A stretch of 64,000 nucleotides of DNA from Arsenicibacter rosenii (GCF_001870735.1 NZ_MORL01000011.1:1-64000); one strand, 5' to 3'; positions 43,037 to 52,531 are shown, numbered from the stretch's first letter. Numbers and translations: made by a program. Notes: generated by a model from the sequence alone, not told the origin.

Positions 43037-46000
43037 TTATGCGTCAACGGGCATGCCGCGCAGCTTGATATTCTGCTGGCGGATACGCTGGCAAAGCACC
43101 CGGATCATGTTCCGCAATACTTCTTCGCGCTCTGTCATGAGGTCAAAGAAATCGTCCTGATCAATCCGGAACAGCGTAACCGGTGTATGGGCGAGGGCTG
43201 TTGCCGAACGTGGCTCGGTATCCAGCAAGGCCAGTTCACCGAAGAAATTACCACGCTCCAGCACGGCGAGTTCCTTAGGGCCGTCGTAGATACCTACCTG
43301 CCCGCTGTAGATAATGAACATGCAGGTACCCAGCTCCCCTTTCCGGACAATCTCTTCGCCTTCGCCGAGTGTCACCTCTTTCATGATGGGCACCACACTA
43401 CTCAAAACATTATCCGGCGTGCCCGCAAACAAGGCATTATTCTTCAGGATAAACACGCGCTCGGTGGCCGAAACGGTGGATGCGGTTGCCAGGTCGTGGC
43501 TCATAGCTTTTGTTAATTCGGGGTACTGGGTAATTAATTCCTGATAAACGGCACTTTTCTGACGGGCCAGACGGGTCAGGGCATCCAGCGCCCCTTCCCG
43601 GATAACCGGATTACCATGGTGAAAATAAACGGGGGCGGTCAGTAAATATTCCTGATCGGCGGTTGGCAGGTTACGGAGCGCACAGGCAATGGTCCAGTCG
43701 GTAAAGAGCCTGTCGCCCTGATCCAGAATAAACAGCTGGATACTGCCATCCTGCTGATAGACACCCACCTGCTCATCAAATTGCCGGATTTTTTCGGACA
43801 CCGGCAGGTCTTCCGCCAGAATCTGCAGGCAGTTATATACAGGCCGTGGCACAAGGTTTTCGAGCACTTCCAGTGAATTGGCCTGCCGCTCCGACGACTC
43901 ATGGGCGAGATTGGCCCGTACATTTTCAATAATTTCCTTGTCGTACAGCTGCGAAAGCGTCAGCAACATCCGCTGGGTCAGCCGCTCCTGCTCATATAAC
44001 AGACTACTGACCAGGGCTTCGTCCTTTACATCGGCAACCGCATTCAGCAACCGCTGCGCCAGTTGTACCTCCCCGTCGAGGGCGCGTTGAAAAACCACAT
44101 TGTAGCGCTCAATGTGCGGGAAGTTTTTGAGCGCCTTCAGAACGGCTGTCCGAACCGCCACCAACGGACTGTCCATGAGCGTAATCAGCCATTGGTGCGA
44201 TTCCGACGTCCGCATCCGTTCGGCTACCGAAATGATGCGGGTCAGAATGGCCGTATCGGTTTGCAGGCTGTAATACGTTTGCAGACCCGATAACACATCC
44301 CCATGCATCCCGGCAATGCTGCGGGCCGCAATACGGCCAACGTGTTTGTCGGCCAGCAGGTCAAGCTGCGCCGGTAACAGCCGTTTATCAGCCAGTTCGG
44401 CAGCGGTGTCGAGTGCTGCCATCAATAAGCTCTCACGGGCGGTCAGACAGCCTTCGACAAACGGTACATAATCCATCAGGCGCAGCGTCCGGATACAGGT
44501 CAGGGCAAACAGCCTGTTGGTTACGTCCGGATCGGCACACCATCCGTCGAGGCTCTTTCGCGCCGGTCCGAATGTCGGATTAGCCTGTAGAAAACCAAGA
44601 ATAGCTCCTTGCCGTACGGCCGCATCGGCCGACTCCAGCAGCGCCAGATCCTGCGGACGTTGGCTGCGGCTACACAGGATGACAGCCGCTTCCCGGCGCA
44701 CATCGGCGTCGGCATCCTGCTGGGTCAGCAGAAACAACTCATCGTCCGAAACCGCCAGCGTTTTATAGTCGGTCAATAAGCGGAGGCGGATCGACGCTGC
44801 CGGGTGCCGCATCAGAACCGATGCCTGTTTCGCCAGTACATCGGGCTTATTTACCCGCAGCCAGTCAATAGCGGTCAGCACTTCTTCGGGGCGTTCGCTC
44901 TGGAGGTGTTGCAATACAAGTTTCGTTGCATCATCCGTCAGCGGCAGCTCGTCGGCGGCAATAAACCGGCGCCCCAGTGCGTCGTGCAGCGTGGCCAGAT
45001 ATTGCCGGTATGTGCGCTGGATAAAGCCAATGGTTATCACACCGACAACGGCCATCCCCGTCAGCAGCATGGCATTCAGGTTTTCGTGGCCGTTGCGCAG
45101 CAGGAAAATCATACCACCGGCCAGACCCATGCCCAGCGGTTCGTAAAAGCCCTTGGCCAGCGTGTGGCCCTTGAGGCGCTGATGCGGGGGCAACGGCTGA
45201 AACAAAACCAGAAAGACCGGATCGAACAGCGACCGGCGCACCACCTCAAACACCAGATACAGCCCGCAGTAATACACCATCAGACTGGTTTCGTCGGGCG
45301 TTTGCCATTCAACAACCAGGTAGCCGGTAATCCAGAGCAGGGCAGCAACCGGCAGCAGACGCATCGTATTCAGAATGCCGAAACGGTCGAGGGCGCGGCG
45401 GGAAGCCAGCAGCTTAACAATCATGGCCAGTAAATACGTAATGGCCAGCACAATACCCAGCGACCGCATGACCAGCGCCTGATCATGGAACCGGTATTTT
45501 ACATTGATAAAAAAGGCATATTCAATCCCCGTGGCAATAGACGCGATGCTCAGCACACTCAGGCACATGGCAAAAATCAGTTCACTGCCTCCGAAGAGCT
45601 GCGTCACCAGTTTACCCTGTGGCCGGCGAACCGGGCGGGCTGTGCCATGGGCCGCATGTACCTCGTGTGACTGAATGGTTTTCCAGACCGTAATGAGGGC
45701 CGATCCGAAAAACACGAAGGCAATCAGCAGCAGGTAGATCAGTTCGGTATGGTTGTGCACCAGTGCGGCCAGGATAGCGCCCATGGCCTTGGCAGGCATA
45801 TCGCCGGAGCTGATCACACTGAAAAGACGTTTACCCTGCCGCACATCAAATACCAGGGCCGAAATGCCCCAGAATTCGAGGTTGGTAAGCAGGTAAATAG
45901 CGCGATAACCCACCATAATAGCCACCGCCATCGCCACCGAATGCCCGATGGCCACGAGGCCGACGATTAACGCCGTCAGGATAATTACCGACCACACCAC

Positions 46001-46270
46001 CCTGAAAACGAGACTGGAGAGCGGGAGCCGGTGCTCAAAATAGGCGTATAGTTTCCCGACTCCCATCATGCCGAGGGCGGCCATCACATACGCAACGGGA
46101 AGACTCGTTTCGGGGTGATTTTCCAGCAAAATCACGTTGGCCGACACGTATACCAGAATGGTCCCTAATCCTAAAAAGAAGTGGTGCAGAAAAAACAGCC
46201 GTACTGTGCGTGCCTCTTCTGACCGTACACCCAGCGAGCGATTCAGGCGCTGGGCCGACGCGGTATTCAT
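43037..46270 (-). CDS. Membrane transporter-like domain + HEAT-like repeats + cyclic-nucleotide-binding domain
   Basis: A 1077-residue three-part protein. Residues about 20-430 hold some 10-12 TM helices with an MFS-like or ATP/ADP-translocase-like (Npt) layout. Residues about 440-880 are helical repeats of HEAT type (e.g. HPAASIRLRLL, DADVRREAAVILC). Residues about 930-1065 form a cyclic-nucleotide-binding domain with the phosphate-binding cassette FGELALLDTEPRSATA, in which the glutamate and arginine that contact the ribose-phosphate are kept. Start at ATG 46270; the longer reading frame from 46315 would code through a direct repeat and is less likely. It is divergent from a kinase/adenylate cyclase operon, so cAMP is the plausible ligand. 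Transported substrate, if any, unknown. Confidence 0.85.
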   Translation of the reverse strand: MNTASAQRLNRSLGVRSEEARTVRLFFLHHFFLGLGTILVYVSANVILLENHPETSLPVAYVMAALGMMGVGKLYAYFEHRLPLSSLVFRVVWSVIILTALIVGLVAIGHSVAMAVAIMVGYRAIYLLTNLEFWGISALVFDVRQGKRLFSVISSGDMPAKAMGAILAALVHNHTELIYLLLIAFVFFGSALITVWKTIQSHEVHAAHGTARPVRRPQGKLVTQLFGGSELIFAMCLSVLSIASIATGIEYAFFINVKYRFHDQALVMRSLGIVLAITYLLAMIVKLLASRRALDRFGILNTMRLLPVAALLWITGYLVVEWQTPDETSLMVYYCGLYLVFEVVRRSLFDPVFLVLFQPLPPHQRLKGHTLAKGFYEPLGMGLAGGMIFLLRNGHENLNAMLLTGMAVVGVITIGFIQRTYRQYLATLHDALGRRFIAADELPLTDDATKLVLQHLQSERPEEVLTAIDWLRVNKPDVLAKQASVLMRHPAASIRLRLLTDYKTLAVSDDELFLLTQQDADADVRREAAVILCSRSQRPQDLALLESADAAVRQGAILGFLQANPTFGPARKSLDGWCADPDVTNRLFALTCIRTLRLMDYVPFVEGCLTARESLLMAALDTAAELADKRLLPAQLDLLADKHVGRIAARSIAGMHGDVLSGLQTYYSLQTDTAILTRIISVAERMRTSESHQWLITLMDSPLVAVRTAVLKALKNFPHIERYNVVFQRALDGEVQLAQRLLNAVADVKDEALVSSLLYEQERLTQRMLLTLSQLYDKEIIENVRANLAHESSERQANSLEVLENLVPRPVYNCLQILAEDLPVSEKIRQFDEQVGVYQQDGSIQLFILDQGDRLFTDWTIACALRNLPTADQEYLLTAPVYFHHGNPVIREGALDALTRLARQKSAVYQELITQYPELTKAMSHDLATASTVSATERVFILKNNALFAGTPDNVLSSVVPIMKEVTLGEGEEIVRKGELGTCMFIIYSGQVGIYDGPKELAVLERGNFFGELALLDTEPRSATALAHTPVTLFRIDQDDFFDLMTEREEVLRNMIRVLCQRIRQQNIKLRGMPVDA

Positions 46271-46291
46271 CATAACTACAAAGAAAACAGA

Positions 46292-46325
46292 ATCGGGCAG
46301 GAATCTGAAACGCATCGGGCAGGAA
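46292..46325. promoter_or_regulatory. Direct repeat in the divergent promoter region, candidate operator
   Basis: ATCGGGCAGGAA occurs perfectly twice (46292-46303 and 46314-46325), 22 bp apart start to start, about two helical turns. It lies between the start of the cNMP-binding membrane protein gene and the first kinase gene, where a shared regulator could act on both. Confidence 0.4.
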
Positions 46326-46421
46326 AGCGCTCCAAACGGGGTATTTTCCTGGCTAAGCCGAATTTCCTGGTGGTTTTAGCGTATATTGCACTATCACCCC
46401 TACTCATTAACACGTTTCCGT

Positions 46422-47792
46422 ATGGGTCTTCCTACGCATTTTCTGATTGCTTTTTTTACGATTCAACAACTCCGGAAAACCACCAAAGATAATCCTGACT
46501 TCCCGGAGGTAGATCTTTATCTACATATCGGCTGGTATGCGACCATCGGCCTGATTGCCGGAGGCTATATTTTTAACATTGAGCAAGCCGCGACCATTGG
46601 TATGATGCTGATCTCGTTTGCTGCGATGTATCAGATTCATACTACGGCGGCGTTTCAGCCATACCGGTATATCATCGGTATCGCGGGACCCTATCTGGGC
46701 GTTTCCCTACTGGCACAGCTCATCCGATTTATTGCGCCCGACTTTTATAAGTCGATTGATATGTTTGTTGAGGGATTTATCCTCATCACGTTTGTCTGGG
46801 GCTGGGCCAACTGGTCGTCTATGCGGAAACAGCAGAAGGCGCTGGAAGAAGAACGGAAAAAACGGGAAGCCGAACAGGAAAATAACCGCCTGATTTCGGC
46901 CCAGCGCGATGAACTGGAGTACCTGGTTTCGGAACGGACGGCCGAGCTGACCAAACAGAAGGAAGAACTGGAGCGCGCGCTCAATGAACTCAAAACAACC
47001 CAGGCGCAGCTGATTCAGCGCGAAAAAATGGCCTCACTCGGGGAACTGACCGCCGGTATTGCCCACGAAATTCAGAACCCGCTCAATTTTGTCAATAACT
47101 TTTCGGAGGTATCCGTTGAACTACTCGACGAACTGGAAGAAGAACGCCGGAAAGATACCTCATCGCGCGATGAAGGGCTGGAAGACGAGATTCTGTCGGA
47201 CCTGCGGCAGAATCTGGAAAAGATCAGCCACCACGGCCACCGTGCCGATTCGATTGTCAGAGGCATGATGGAGCACTCCCGCACCTCAAACGGGGAAAAA
47301 CGCCCGACCGACCTCAACGCGCTCACCGACGAATACATGAAACTGGCCTATCACGGGCTGCGGGCCAAAGACAAATCGTTTAATGCGCAGCTATTTACCA
47401 AATACGCAGAAAATATCGGCGAGATCTATCTGGCCCCGCAGGAAATCGGGCGGGTACTGATTAACCTGTTCAGTAATGCGTTCTATGCACTTCAGGAAAA
47501 ACAGCGCAATGCCAATGGACCGGTGGTATTTCAGCCCTCGCTGAAAGTAAGCACCCAACTCGAAAACGGGAAAGTAGTATTGCGTATAAAAGACAACGGC
47601 ACCGGCATCCCGCAGGAAATTATCAACAAGATCTACCAACCCTTTTTTACTACCAAGCCAACCGGACAGGGAACCGGGCTTGGTTTATCGCTGAGCTATG
47701 ACATCATTACAAAAGGCCACGGGGGCGATATCAAAGTGGAAAGCGTCGAAGGCATGGGCACCACCTTTGAGATTAGTTTACCGAAAACGTGA
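46422..47792 (+). CDS. Membrane sensor histidine kinase (four-TM input)
   Basis: A 456-residue kinase. About four TM helices (roughly 37-53, 56-75, 82-104, 112-130) form the input with no recognised sensor domain, then a long coiled coil (about 134-200), the dimerisation/phosphoacceptor helices with H215 (AHEIQNPLNFVNNF), and a HATPase domain with N-box NLFSNAFYAL, G1 DNGTGIP, F-box FFTTKPTG and G2 GTGLGLSLSY. ATG 46422 chosen because the 12 residues before it lack family features. It is first of five same-strand genes ending in a receiver-cyclase. The H-box region is nearly identical in DNA to that of the next gene. Confidence 0.9.
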   Translation: MGLPTHFLIAFFTIQQLRKTTKDNPDFPEVDLYLHIGWYATIGLIAGGYIFNIEQAATIGMMLISFAAMYQIHTTAAFQPYRYIIGIAGPYLGVSLLAQLIRFIAPDFYKSIDMFVEGFILITFVWGWANWSSMRKQQKALEEERKKREAEQENNRLISAQRDELEYLVSERTAELTKQKEELERALNELKTTQAQLIQREKMASLGELTAGIAHEIQNPLNFVNNFSEVSVELLDELEEERRKDTSSRDEGLEDEILSDLRQNLEKISHHGHRADSIVRGMMEHSRTSNGEKRPTDLNALTDEYMKLAYHGLRAKDKSFNAQLFTKYAENIGEIYLAPQEIGRVLINLFSNAFYALQEKQRNANGPVVFQPSLKVSTQLENGKVVLRIKDNGTGIPQEIINKIYQPFFTTKPTGQGTGLGLSLSYDIITKGHGGDIKVESVEGMGTTFEISLPKT

Positions 47793-47793
47793 C

Positions 47794-50001
47794 ATGAAGT
47801 CTTTTTTGTTTATCCTGCTGGGTTTTGTTTGTTGTTTAGGCGCGTTTTCCGGTAAGGCTCAGCCGGCGATCCCTACCGTAGACATACAGTCCGATTCGGT
47901 TAACCAGGCACTGGATACCACACAGTTTCAGATTTTAGAAGACCGTCAGGGCATGTTGCGGATTGAGCAGGTCGTCAACAATCCGGCGTTTCATCATGAC
48001 AGTTACTTTAACCGGAACCGGCGGTCGCACGTCTACTGGATCCGGCTGCAACTCCGGAATACGCTCGATCACCCGCTGAGCCTGTACCTCTGCCACTTCA
48101 GCGGCAGCTATTTTGACCTGTACTGGCAAAACCGCCCGGGCCGCTGGCAACATCAGCGAACGGGGCCGCTGGTGCCGATCAGCCAGATTCCTCCTCACGA
48201 GGGGAACCGCGAAAACAACCGCATTCTGGTCACAATGGCGGCCGGACAAACCTATGTCTTCTACCAGCGCCTCGAAAATCCATTCTGGCAACCGCCGCTG
48301 GTTTATCTGTCGCCGCAGATCCAGTCCCTGTTCAACCGCAAGGATACGTTGTTTGCATATTACCGTGCCGAACGCGGCTGGGTAGATATTTTCGTGGACG
48401 GGATCATGCTGGGTATTCTGATGCTGGCCATTGCCTATAATGTTTTCCTGTTTTTGTCGATCCGCGACAGAACTTACCTGTATTTTGGCATTGCCCTGTT
48501 TTTTTTCACATTAGACCGGAATACCTACCGCATTCAGGCATTCCTGTTTGAGGAATACCCGTATTCGTTCCGGCTCGCAGCCAACTTTTTCTTTATCGCC
48601 TTTTTCCTGTTCTTTCTGCAATCGTTACGCAGGTTTACCGGCTCACTACTGAACAGGACGCGTAATAACCGGCTCATAACCTACCTGCTGGCCTTCACGG
48701 CATTCGTTAACCTTATTTTCTTTTTCTCGTTCGGCATGCCGGGTGTACCGGCCGACGAGATTCTGCTGCTGGAGGAGATTCTGGTACGGGTTATTCTGCT
48801 GCTCTGGGCGCTGACGGTCTGGAAACACCGGCATCAACGAGCCGTTGACGCACGGCTGGCCCTGATTGCGACCACGCCTCTGCTGACCTTGTGGGTATAT
48901 ACACTTATCACCCGGATTCTGGGACAGTATGCCAATATCACCATTCCGCAGTCCCTGAGAATAATGATTGATTATCTGGAAAGCTTTTGCTTCGCCTGGC
49001 TGATTATTCTGTTTTCGGGGGCGCTGATCAACCGGTATAATCAGGCACGGCAGCTGGTTGCCAGACAGGCGCTCGAACGGGAGCAGCTGGAAAAGGAGCG
49101 CGAAATGGAGCGCAACCGCATCATTGCCAGCCAGAACGAACGGCTGGAACAGCAGGTAAAAGAACGGACCGCTCAGCTGGAAGCTTCCCTGACCGAACTA
49201 AAGGCAACCCAGGCGCAGCTGATTCAGGCCGAAAAAATGGCCTCGCTCGGAGAACTGACCGCCGGTATTGCCCACGAAATTCAGAACCCGCTCAATTTCG
49301 TCAATAACTTTGCCGAGGTAAGCGTCGAGCTGATTGACGACCTGAAACTCGATCTGCAGGACGGCCATTATGATGGAGTATTGTCGGTTTCCGATGATCT
49401 GGCGCAGATCCTTGCCAAAATTCAGCAGCACGGGCAACGGGCGGCGGCCATCGTCAGCGGCATGCTCGACCACAGCCGGACACAGCCAGGGGCGAAAACG
49501 GAAGTCAATATCAATGAGCTGGTCAGCGAAAGTTTAAAACAAGCCTATCACGACATTCGCACCAAAGACAGCCACTTCCGGGCCCGTCTGGTGACCAATA
49601 CCGACCGGTCGCTTCCGCGTCTGACGCTGGTGGCGCAGGATATCAGCCGGACGCTGGTCAACCTGTTTACCAATGCCTTTTATGCTATGCATGAAAAAGC
49701 CGCCACTGTCGGGCCGATGGCCGGCTATGAGCCACAGATCAGGATCAGCACCGAAGCCGTTGATCAGTGGTTGTTTATCCGTATCCGCGACAACGGAACC
49801 GGTATTGACAGCAAGATTATCGGTAAGGTATTTCAGCCGTTTTTTACGACCAAACCAACCGGCCATGGTACCGGCATGGGCCTTTCGCTGAGCTACGACA
49901 TCATTACCAAAGGCCACGGCGGACAGCTTTCGGTAATCAGTGAGCCCGGAAATTTTACAGAATTTACCATTCAGCTCCCGCTTGACGACGGGAAACGATA
50001 A
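47794..50001 (+). CDS. 7TMR-DISM sensor histidine kinase
   Basis: A 735-residue kinase. Signal peptide about 1-23; extracytoplasmic 7TMR-DISM extracellular 2 domain (about 40-175), a beta-sandwich that often binds carbohydrates; seven TM helices (about 195-415); coiled coil (about 418-478); phosphoacceptor H494 (AHEIQNPLNFVNNF); HATPase domain with NLFTNAFYAM, DNGTGID, FFTTKPTG and GTGMGLSLSY. The ATG at 47794 is one base after the previous stop, which fixes the start. Co-transcribed with both kinases. The likely targets are the receiver proteins at 51032 and 51403; cognate pairing is inference. Confidence 0.93.
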   Translation: MKSFLFILLGFVCCLGAFSGKAQPAIPTVDIQSDSVNQALDTTQFQILEDRQGMLRIEQVVNNPAFHHDSYFNRNRRSHVYWIRLQLRNTLDHPLSLYLCHFSGSYFDLYWQNRPGRWQHQRTGPLVPISQIPPHEGNRENNRILVTMAAGQTYVFYQRLENPFWQPPLVYLSPQIQSLFNRKDTLFAYYRAERGWVDIFVDGIMLGILMLAIAYNVFLFLSIRDRTYLYFGIALFFFTLDRNTYRIQAFLFEEYPYSFRLAANFFFIAFFLFFLQSLRRFTGSLLNRTRNNRLITYLLAFTAFVNLIFFFSFGMPGVPADEILLLEEILVRVILLLWALTVWKHRHQRAVDARLALIATTPLLTLWVYTLITRILGQYANITIPQSLRIMIDYLESFCFAWLIILFSGALINRYNQARQLVARQALEREQLEKEREMERNRIIASQNERLEQQVKERTAQLEASLTELKATQAQLIQAEKMASLGELTAGIAHEIQNPLNFVNNFAEVSVELIDDLKLDLQDGHYDGVLSVSDDLAQILAKIQQHGQRAAAIVSGMLDHSRTQPGAKTEVNINELVSESLKQAYHDIRTKDSHFRARLVTNTDRSLPRLTLVAQDISRTLVNLFTNAFYAMHEKAATVGPMAGYEPQIRISTEAVDQWLFIRIRDNGTGIDSKIIGKVFQPFFTTKPTGHGTGMGLSLSYDIITKGHGGQLSVISEPGNFTEFTIQLPLDDGKR

Positions 50002-50059
50002 AATCGTATATTTATTTCTTTACCGAACCGATCCTGTAAACCTTGATTTAATTAACATT

Positions 50060-50992
50060 ATGGCGACCATGCCACCACATGATGAAGCGGCACTGAAGGC
50101 CCAGCATGACCAGTTGGAAGAGCTGATTGCCCGTCAGGCCGATCAGCTTCAACAGCAACAGATTGATATTGAGCTGTTGCAGGAAAAACTGACCGGTCTG
50201 CAGGAGCAATTGTTGCTCCGCGAAAAAATGGCCTCGCTCGGGGAGCTGACCGCCGGCATCGCCCATGAGATTCAGAATCCGCTCAACTTTGTCAATAACT
50301 TCGGAGAGGTTTCGGCCGAGCTGGTCGGCGAGCTCCGCGAATTTGCGGTGCCTAACCTGCCGGAAGGAGATCAGGAAGAAGCCAATGCCATTCTGGATGA
50401 TCTGGCGACTAATCTTGAAAAGATTGTCTACCACGGCAAACGGGCCGATTCGATTGTCAAGAGCATGTTGCAGCATTCGCGGACAAACGTGACGCAGAAA
50501 GAGCCCACCGACCTGAATGAACTGGCCGACGAATACCTGCGCCTGGCCTACCACGGGCTACGGGCAAAAGACAAAACCTTTAATGCGCAGCTGGTGACCG
50601 ATTTCGACGCGGCCGTCGGCAAGGTGACCGTCTTCGGGCAGGATATCGGCCGGGTACTGCTGAACCTCTATACCAACGCCTTTTATGCCACGCAGCAAAA
50701 ACAGAAGCAAACGGCAAATCCCGAACAATACCGGCCGACGGTATGGGTGCACACCAAACGCCTTGGCCCGAATGACATCGAAATCTGTATCCGCGATAAT
50801 GGCACCGGTATCCCGAATGAGGTGATTGACAAGATTTTTCAGCCGTTTTTTACGACCAAACCAACCGGACAGGGCACGGGCTTAGGCTTGTCGCTCAGTT
50901 ATGAAATTATCAGTAAAGGCCACGGAGGTTCCCTTTTGGTTGAAACCGAAGACAACAGCTTTACGCAGTTTATTATCCGGTTGCCCGTTTAA
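50060..50992 (+). CDS. Soluble histidine kinase without a sensor domain
   Basis: A 310-residue kinase with no TM segment and no recognised sensor. A coiled coil (about 8-55, Gln/Leu rich) leads directly into the phosphoacceptor helices, H69 (AHEIQNPLNFVNNF), and the HATPase domain with NLYTNAFYAT, DNGTGIP, FFTTKPTG and GTGLGLSLSYE. ATG 50060 is chosen because it lies past the end of the upstream gene (50001) and the residues before it are not conserved. It may act as a cytoplasmic relay or hetero-dimer partner of the two membrane kinases, whose catalytic cores it closely resembles. Confidence 0.9.
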   Translation: MATMPPHDEAALKAQHDQLEELIARQADQLQQQQIDIELLQEKLTGLQEQLLLREKMASLGELTAGIAHEIQNPLNFVNNFGEVSAELVGELREFAVPNLPEGDQEEANAILDDLATNLEKIVYHGKRADSIVKSMLQHSRTNVTQKEPTDLNELADEYLRLAYHGLRAKDKTFNAQLVTDFDAAVGKVTVFGQDIGRVLLNLYTNAFYATQQKQKQTANPEQYRPTVWVHTKRLGPNDIEICIRDNGTGIPNEVIDKIFQPFFTTKPTGQGTGLGLSLSYEIISKGHGGSLLVETEDNSFTQFIIRLPV

Positions 50993-51031
50993 ATATGTAA
51001 CTTGCCATTCTTTAGTACGCCCCTGACTCCT

Positions 51032-51406
51032 ATGAAAATTCTGGTCGTTGACGACGAAACCGATGTAAAAGCTCTATTCGAACAACGATTCCGGCGCGAG
51101 ATCCGCAACGGCGATATTTCGTTTGCCTTTGCCCACTCGGGAGAGGCTGCGCTGGAGGTTTTACAGGACCATGTTTCTGAATTTGTCCTGATTTTATCCG
51201 ATATTAACATGCCCGGCATGAGCGGACTCGAACTTCTCCGGCGTATTCGGTCAACCTACCCCGTTGCCCCGCCGAAAGTGATGATGCTGACCGCTTACGG
51301 GGATGACGAAAACTATAACCAGGCCATGCAATACGGAGCCAACGATTTCCTGACGAAGCCGCTGGACTTCTCCCTATTGAAAGAAAAACTTAAACAAACG
51401 CTATGA
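51032..51406 (+). CDS. Single-domain response regulator (receiver only)
   Basis: A 124-residue stand-alone receiver domain. Acidic pocket D7-D8 (VVDDETD), phosphoacceptor D57 (LSDINMPG), switch threonine in MLTAYGDD and K109 (FLTKP). No output domain. Its end overlaps the next gene's start by 4 bp (ATGA). The receiver of that next protein is paralogous (shared FRRxIR and FAHxGxxAL segments), so the two probably arose by duplication and may compete for, or pass on, the same phosphoryl groups. ATG 51032 is used; the 10 residues before it are not part of the fold. Confidence 0.92.
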   Translation: MKILVVDDETDVKALFEQRFRREIRNGDISFAFAHSGEAALEVLQDHVSEFVLILSDINMPGMSGLELLRRIRSTYPVAPPKVMMLTAYGDDENYNQAMQYGANDFLTKPLDFSLLKEKLKQTL

Positions 51407-52449
51407 AGGCCAAAATCCTCGTCGTAGACGATGAAACCGACCTCGAACTCCTGATCAAGCAGAAATTCAGACGGCAGATTCGCGAACAGAAATACGAATT
51501 TGTTTTTGCCCACAACGGCGTTGAAGCCTTGCAGGAACTGCAGCGGCATCCTGATATCGACATTGTCCTGAGCGACATCAACATGCCCGAAATGGACGGG
51601 CTGACGCTGTTGGTTAAATTAAACGAAGTAAGCCCGCTGGTTAAAGCCATTATTGTGTCGGCTTACGGCGATATGGACAACATCCGTATCGCCATGAACC
51701 GAGGGGCCTTTGACTTTATCTGTAAGCCGGTCAATTTCAGCGATCTGGAGGTGACGATGCAGAAAACGATTGACCATGTGCACCAGCTCCACGAAACCCT
51801 GAAAGCGGTCAAGGAGAACAATATCCTGCGGATGTACGTCGATGAATCGGTACTGAAGTTTATGAACCGGTCGGAGTTTGAAAGCACGCTGCTGGCCAAT
51901 GAAACCGTTGAAGGCACCATTGTCTTTATGGACATCTGCGGCTTTACAGCCATCACCGAACGGCAGCCTGCGGATACGGTGGTTCACCTGATCAACAAGT
52001 ACTTCGACGTTATGGTGAAAGAGATTATTGCGCAGGGTGGTTACGTCGACAAGTTTATGGGTGATGCCGTCATGGCAGTCTTCCGTGGCGACTATCACCT
52101 CGACCGCGCCATTGAAACCGCCCTGGCCGTACGCCACAGCATCGGCGATATGGAACCGACGGTCAACAACGGTGAAACGTTCTCGCCGCAGGTATCGATT
52201 GGTATCAACACGGGCGAAATGATTTCGGGAAACATTGGCTCTGAAACCCTGCGCCGCCTCGACTTTACGGTTATCGGCGATGTGGTCAACACCGCCCAAC
52301 GGCTGCAATCAGTCGCCAAAGCAGGCCAGATCATCATCAGCAAAAAAGCTTACGACGAGGTAAAAGAATCGTTCAACTGCCGCGAGGTTGGCGAGGTCAG
52401 TCTGAAGAACAAGGCGAATACTGTGCTCGTTTACGAGGTACTGGAATAA
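51403..52449 (+). CDS. Response regulator with class III adenylate cyclase output
   Basis: A 348-residue receiver-cyclase. Receiver (1-120): D9-D10, phosphoacceptor D58 ([11 protein letters not shown]), K108. A helical linker (about 120-165) leads to the cyclase domain (about 168-346), which keeps the metal aspartates D177 (FMDICGFT) and D221 (GDAVMAVF), purine-recognising K217 and the D287-F-T289 segment, and transition-state N296 and R300 (VNTAQRL). This residue set predicts active adenylate rather than guanylate cyclase. Phosphorylation by the upstream kinases should control dimer activity. The divergent gene at 43037 encodes a cyclic-nucleotide-binding membrane protein, a plausible local effector. 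Confidence 0.93.
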   Translation: MKAKILVVDDETDLELLIKQKFRRQIREQKYEFVFAHNGVEALQELQRHPDIDIVLSDINMPEMDGLTLLVKLNEVSPLVKAIIVSAYGDMDNIRIAMNRGAFDFICKPVNFSDLEVTMQKTIDHVHQLHETLKAVKENNILRMYVDESVLKFMNRSEFESTLLANETVEGTIVFMDICGFTAITERQPADTVVHLINKYFDVMVKEIIAQGGYVDKFMGDAVMAVFRGDYHLDRAIETALAVRHSIGDMEPTVNNGETFSPQVSIGINTGEMISGNIGSETLRRLDFTVIGDVVNTAQRLQSVAKAGQIIISKKAYDEVKESFNCREVGEVSLKNKANTVLVYEVLE

Positions 52450-52531
52450 ACCACAAAGGCAGAAAGAATCGAAGGAGCACAAAGAATAATAAAAACTTCG
52501 TGCCGCTTCCCGCCTTTCTGCCTTCGTGGTT
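52449..52531. terminator. Bidirectional terminator between the cyclase gene and a convergent hydrolase
   Basis: Arms 52449-52466 and 52514-52531 pair over 18 bp with one mismatch (AACCACAAAGGCAGAAAG type). Each arm overlaps a stop codon by one or two bases. The 47-nt loop contains AATAATAAAAA. Confidence 0.6.

Noticed and set aside
46271-46315. Upstream start for the cNMP-binding membrane protein (15 extra residues)
   Set aside because: The extra residues are not family-like and would encode part of a 12-bp direct repeat that looks regulatory. ATG 46270 (or 46273) is preferred.
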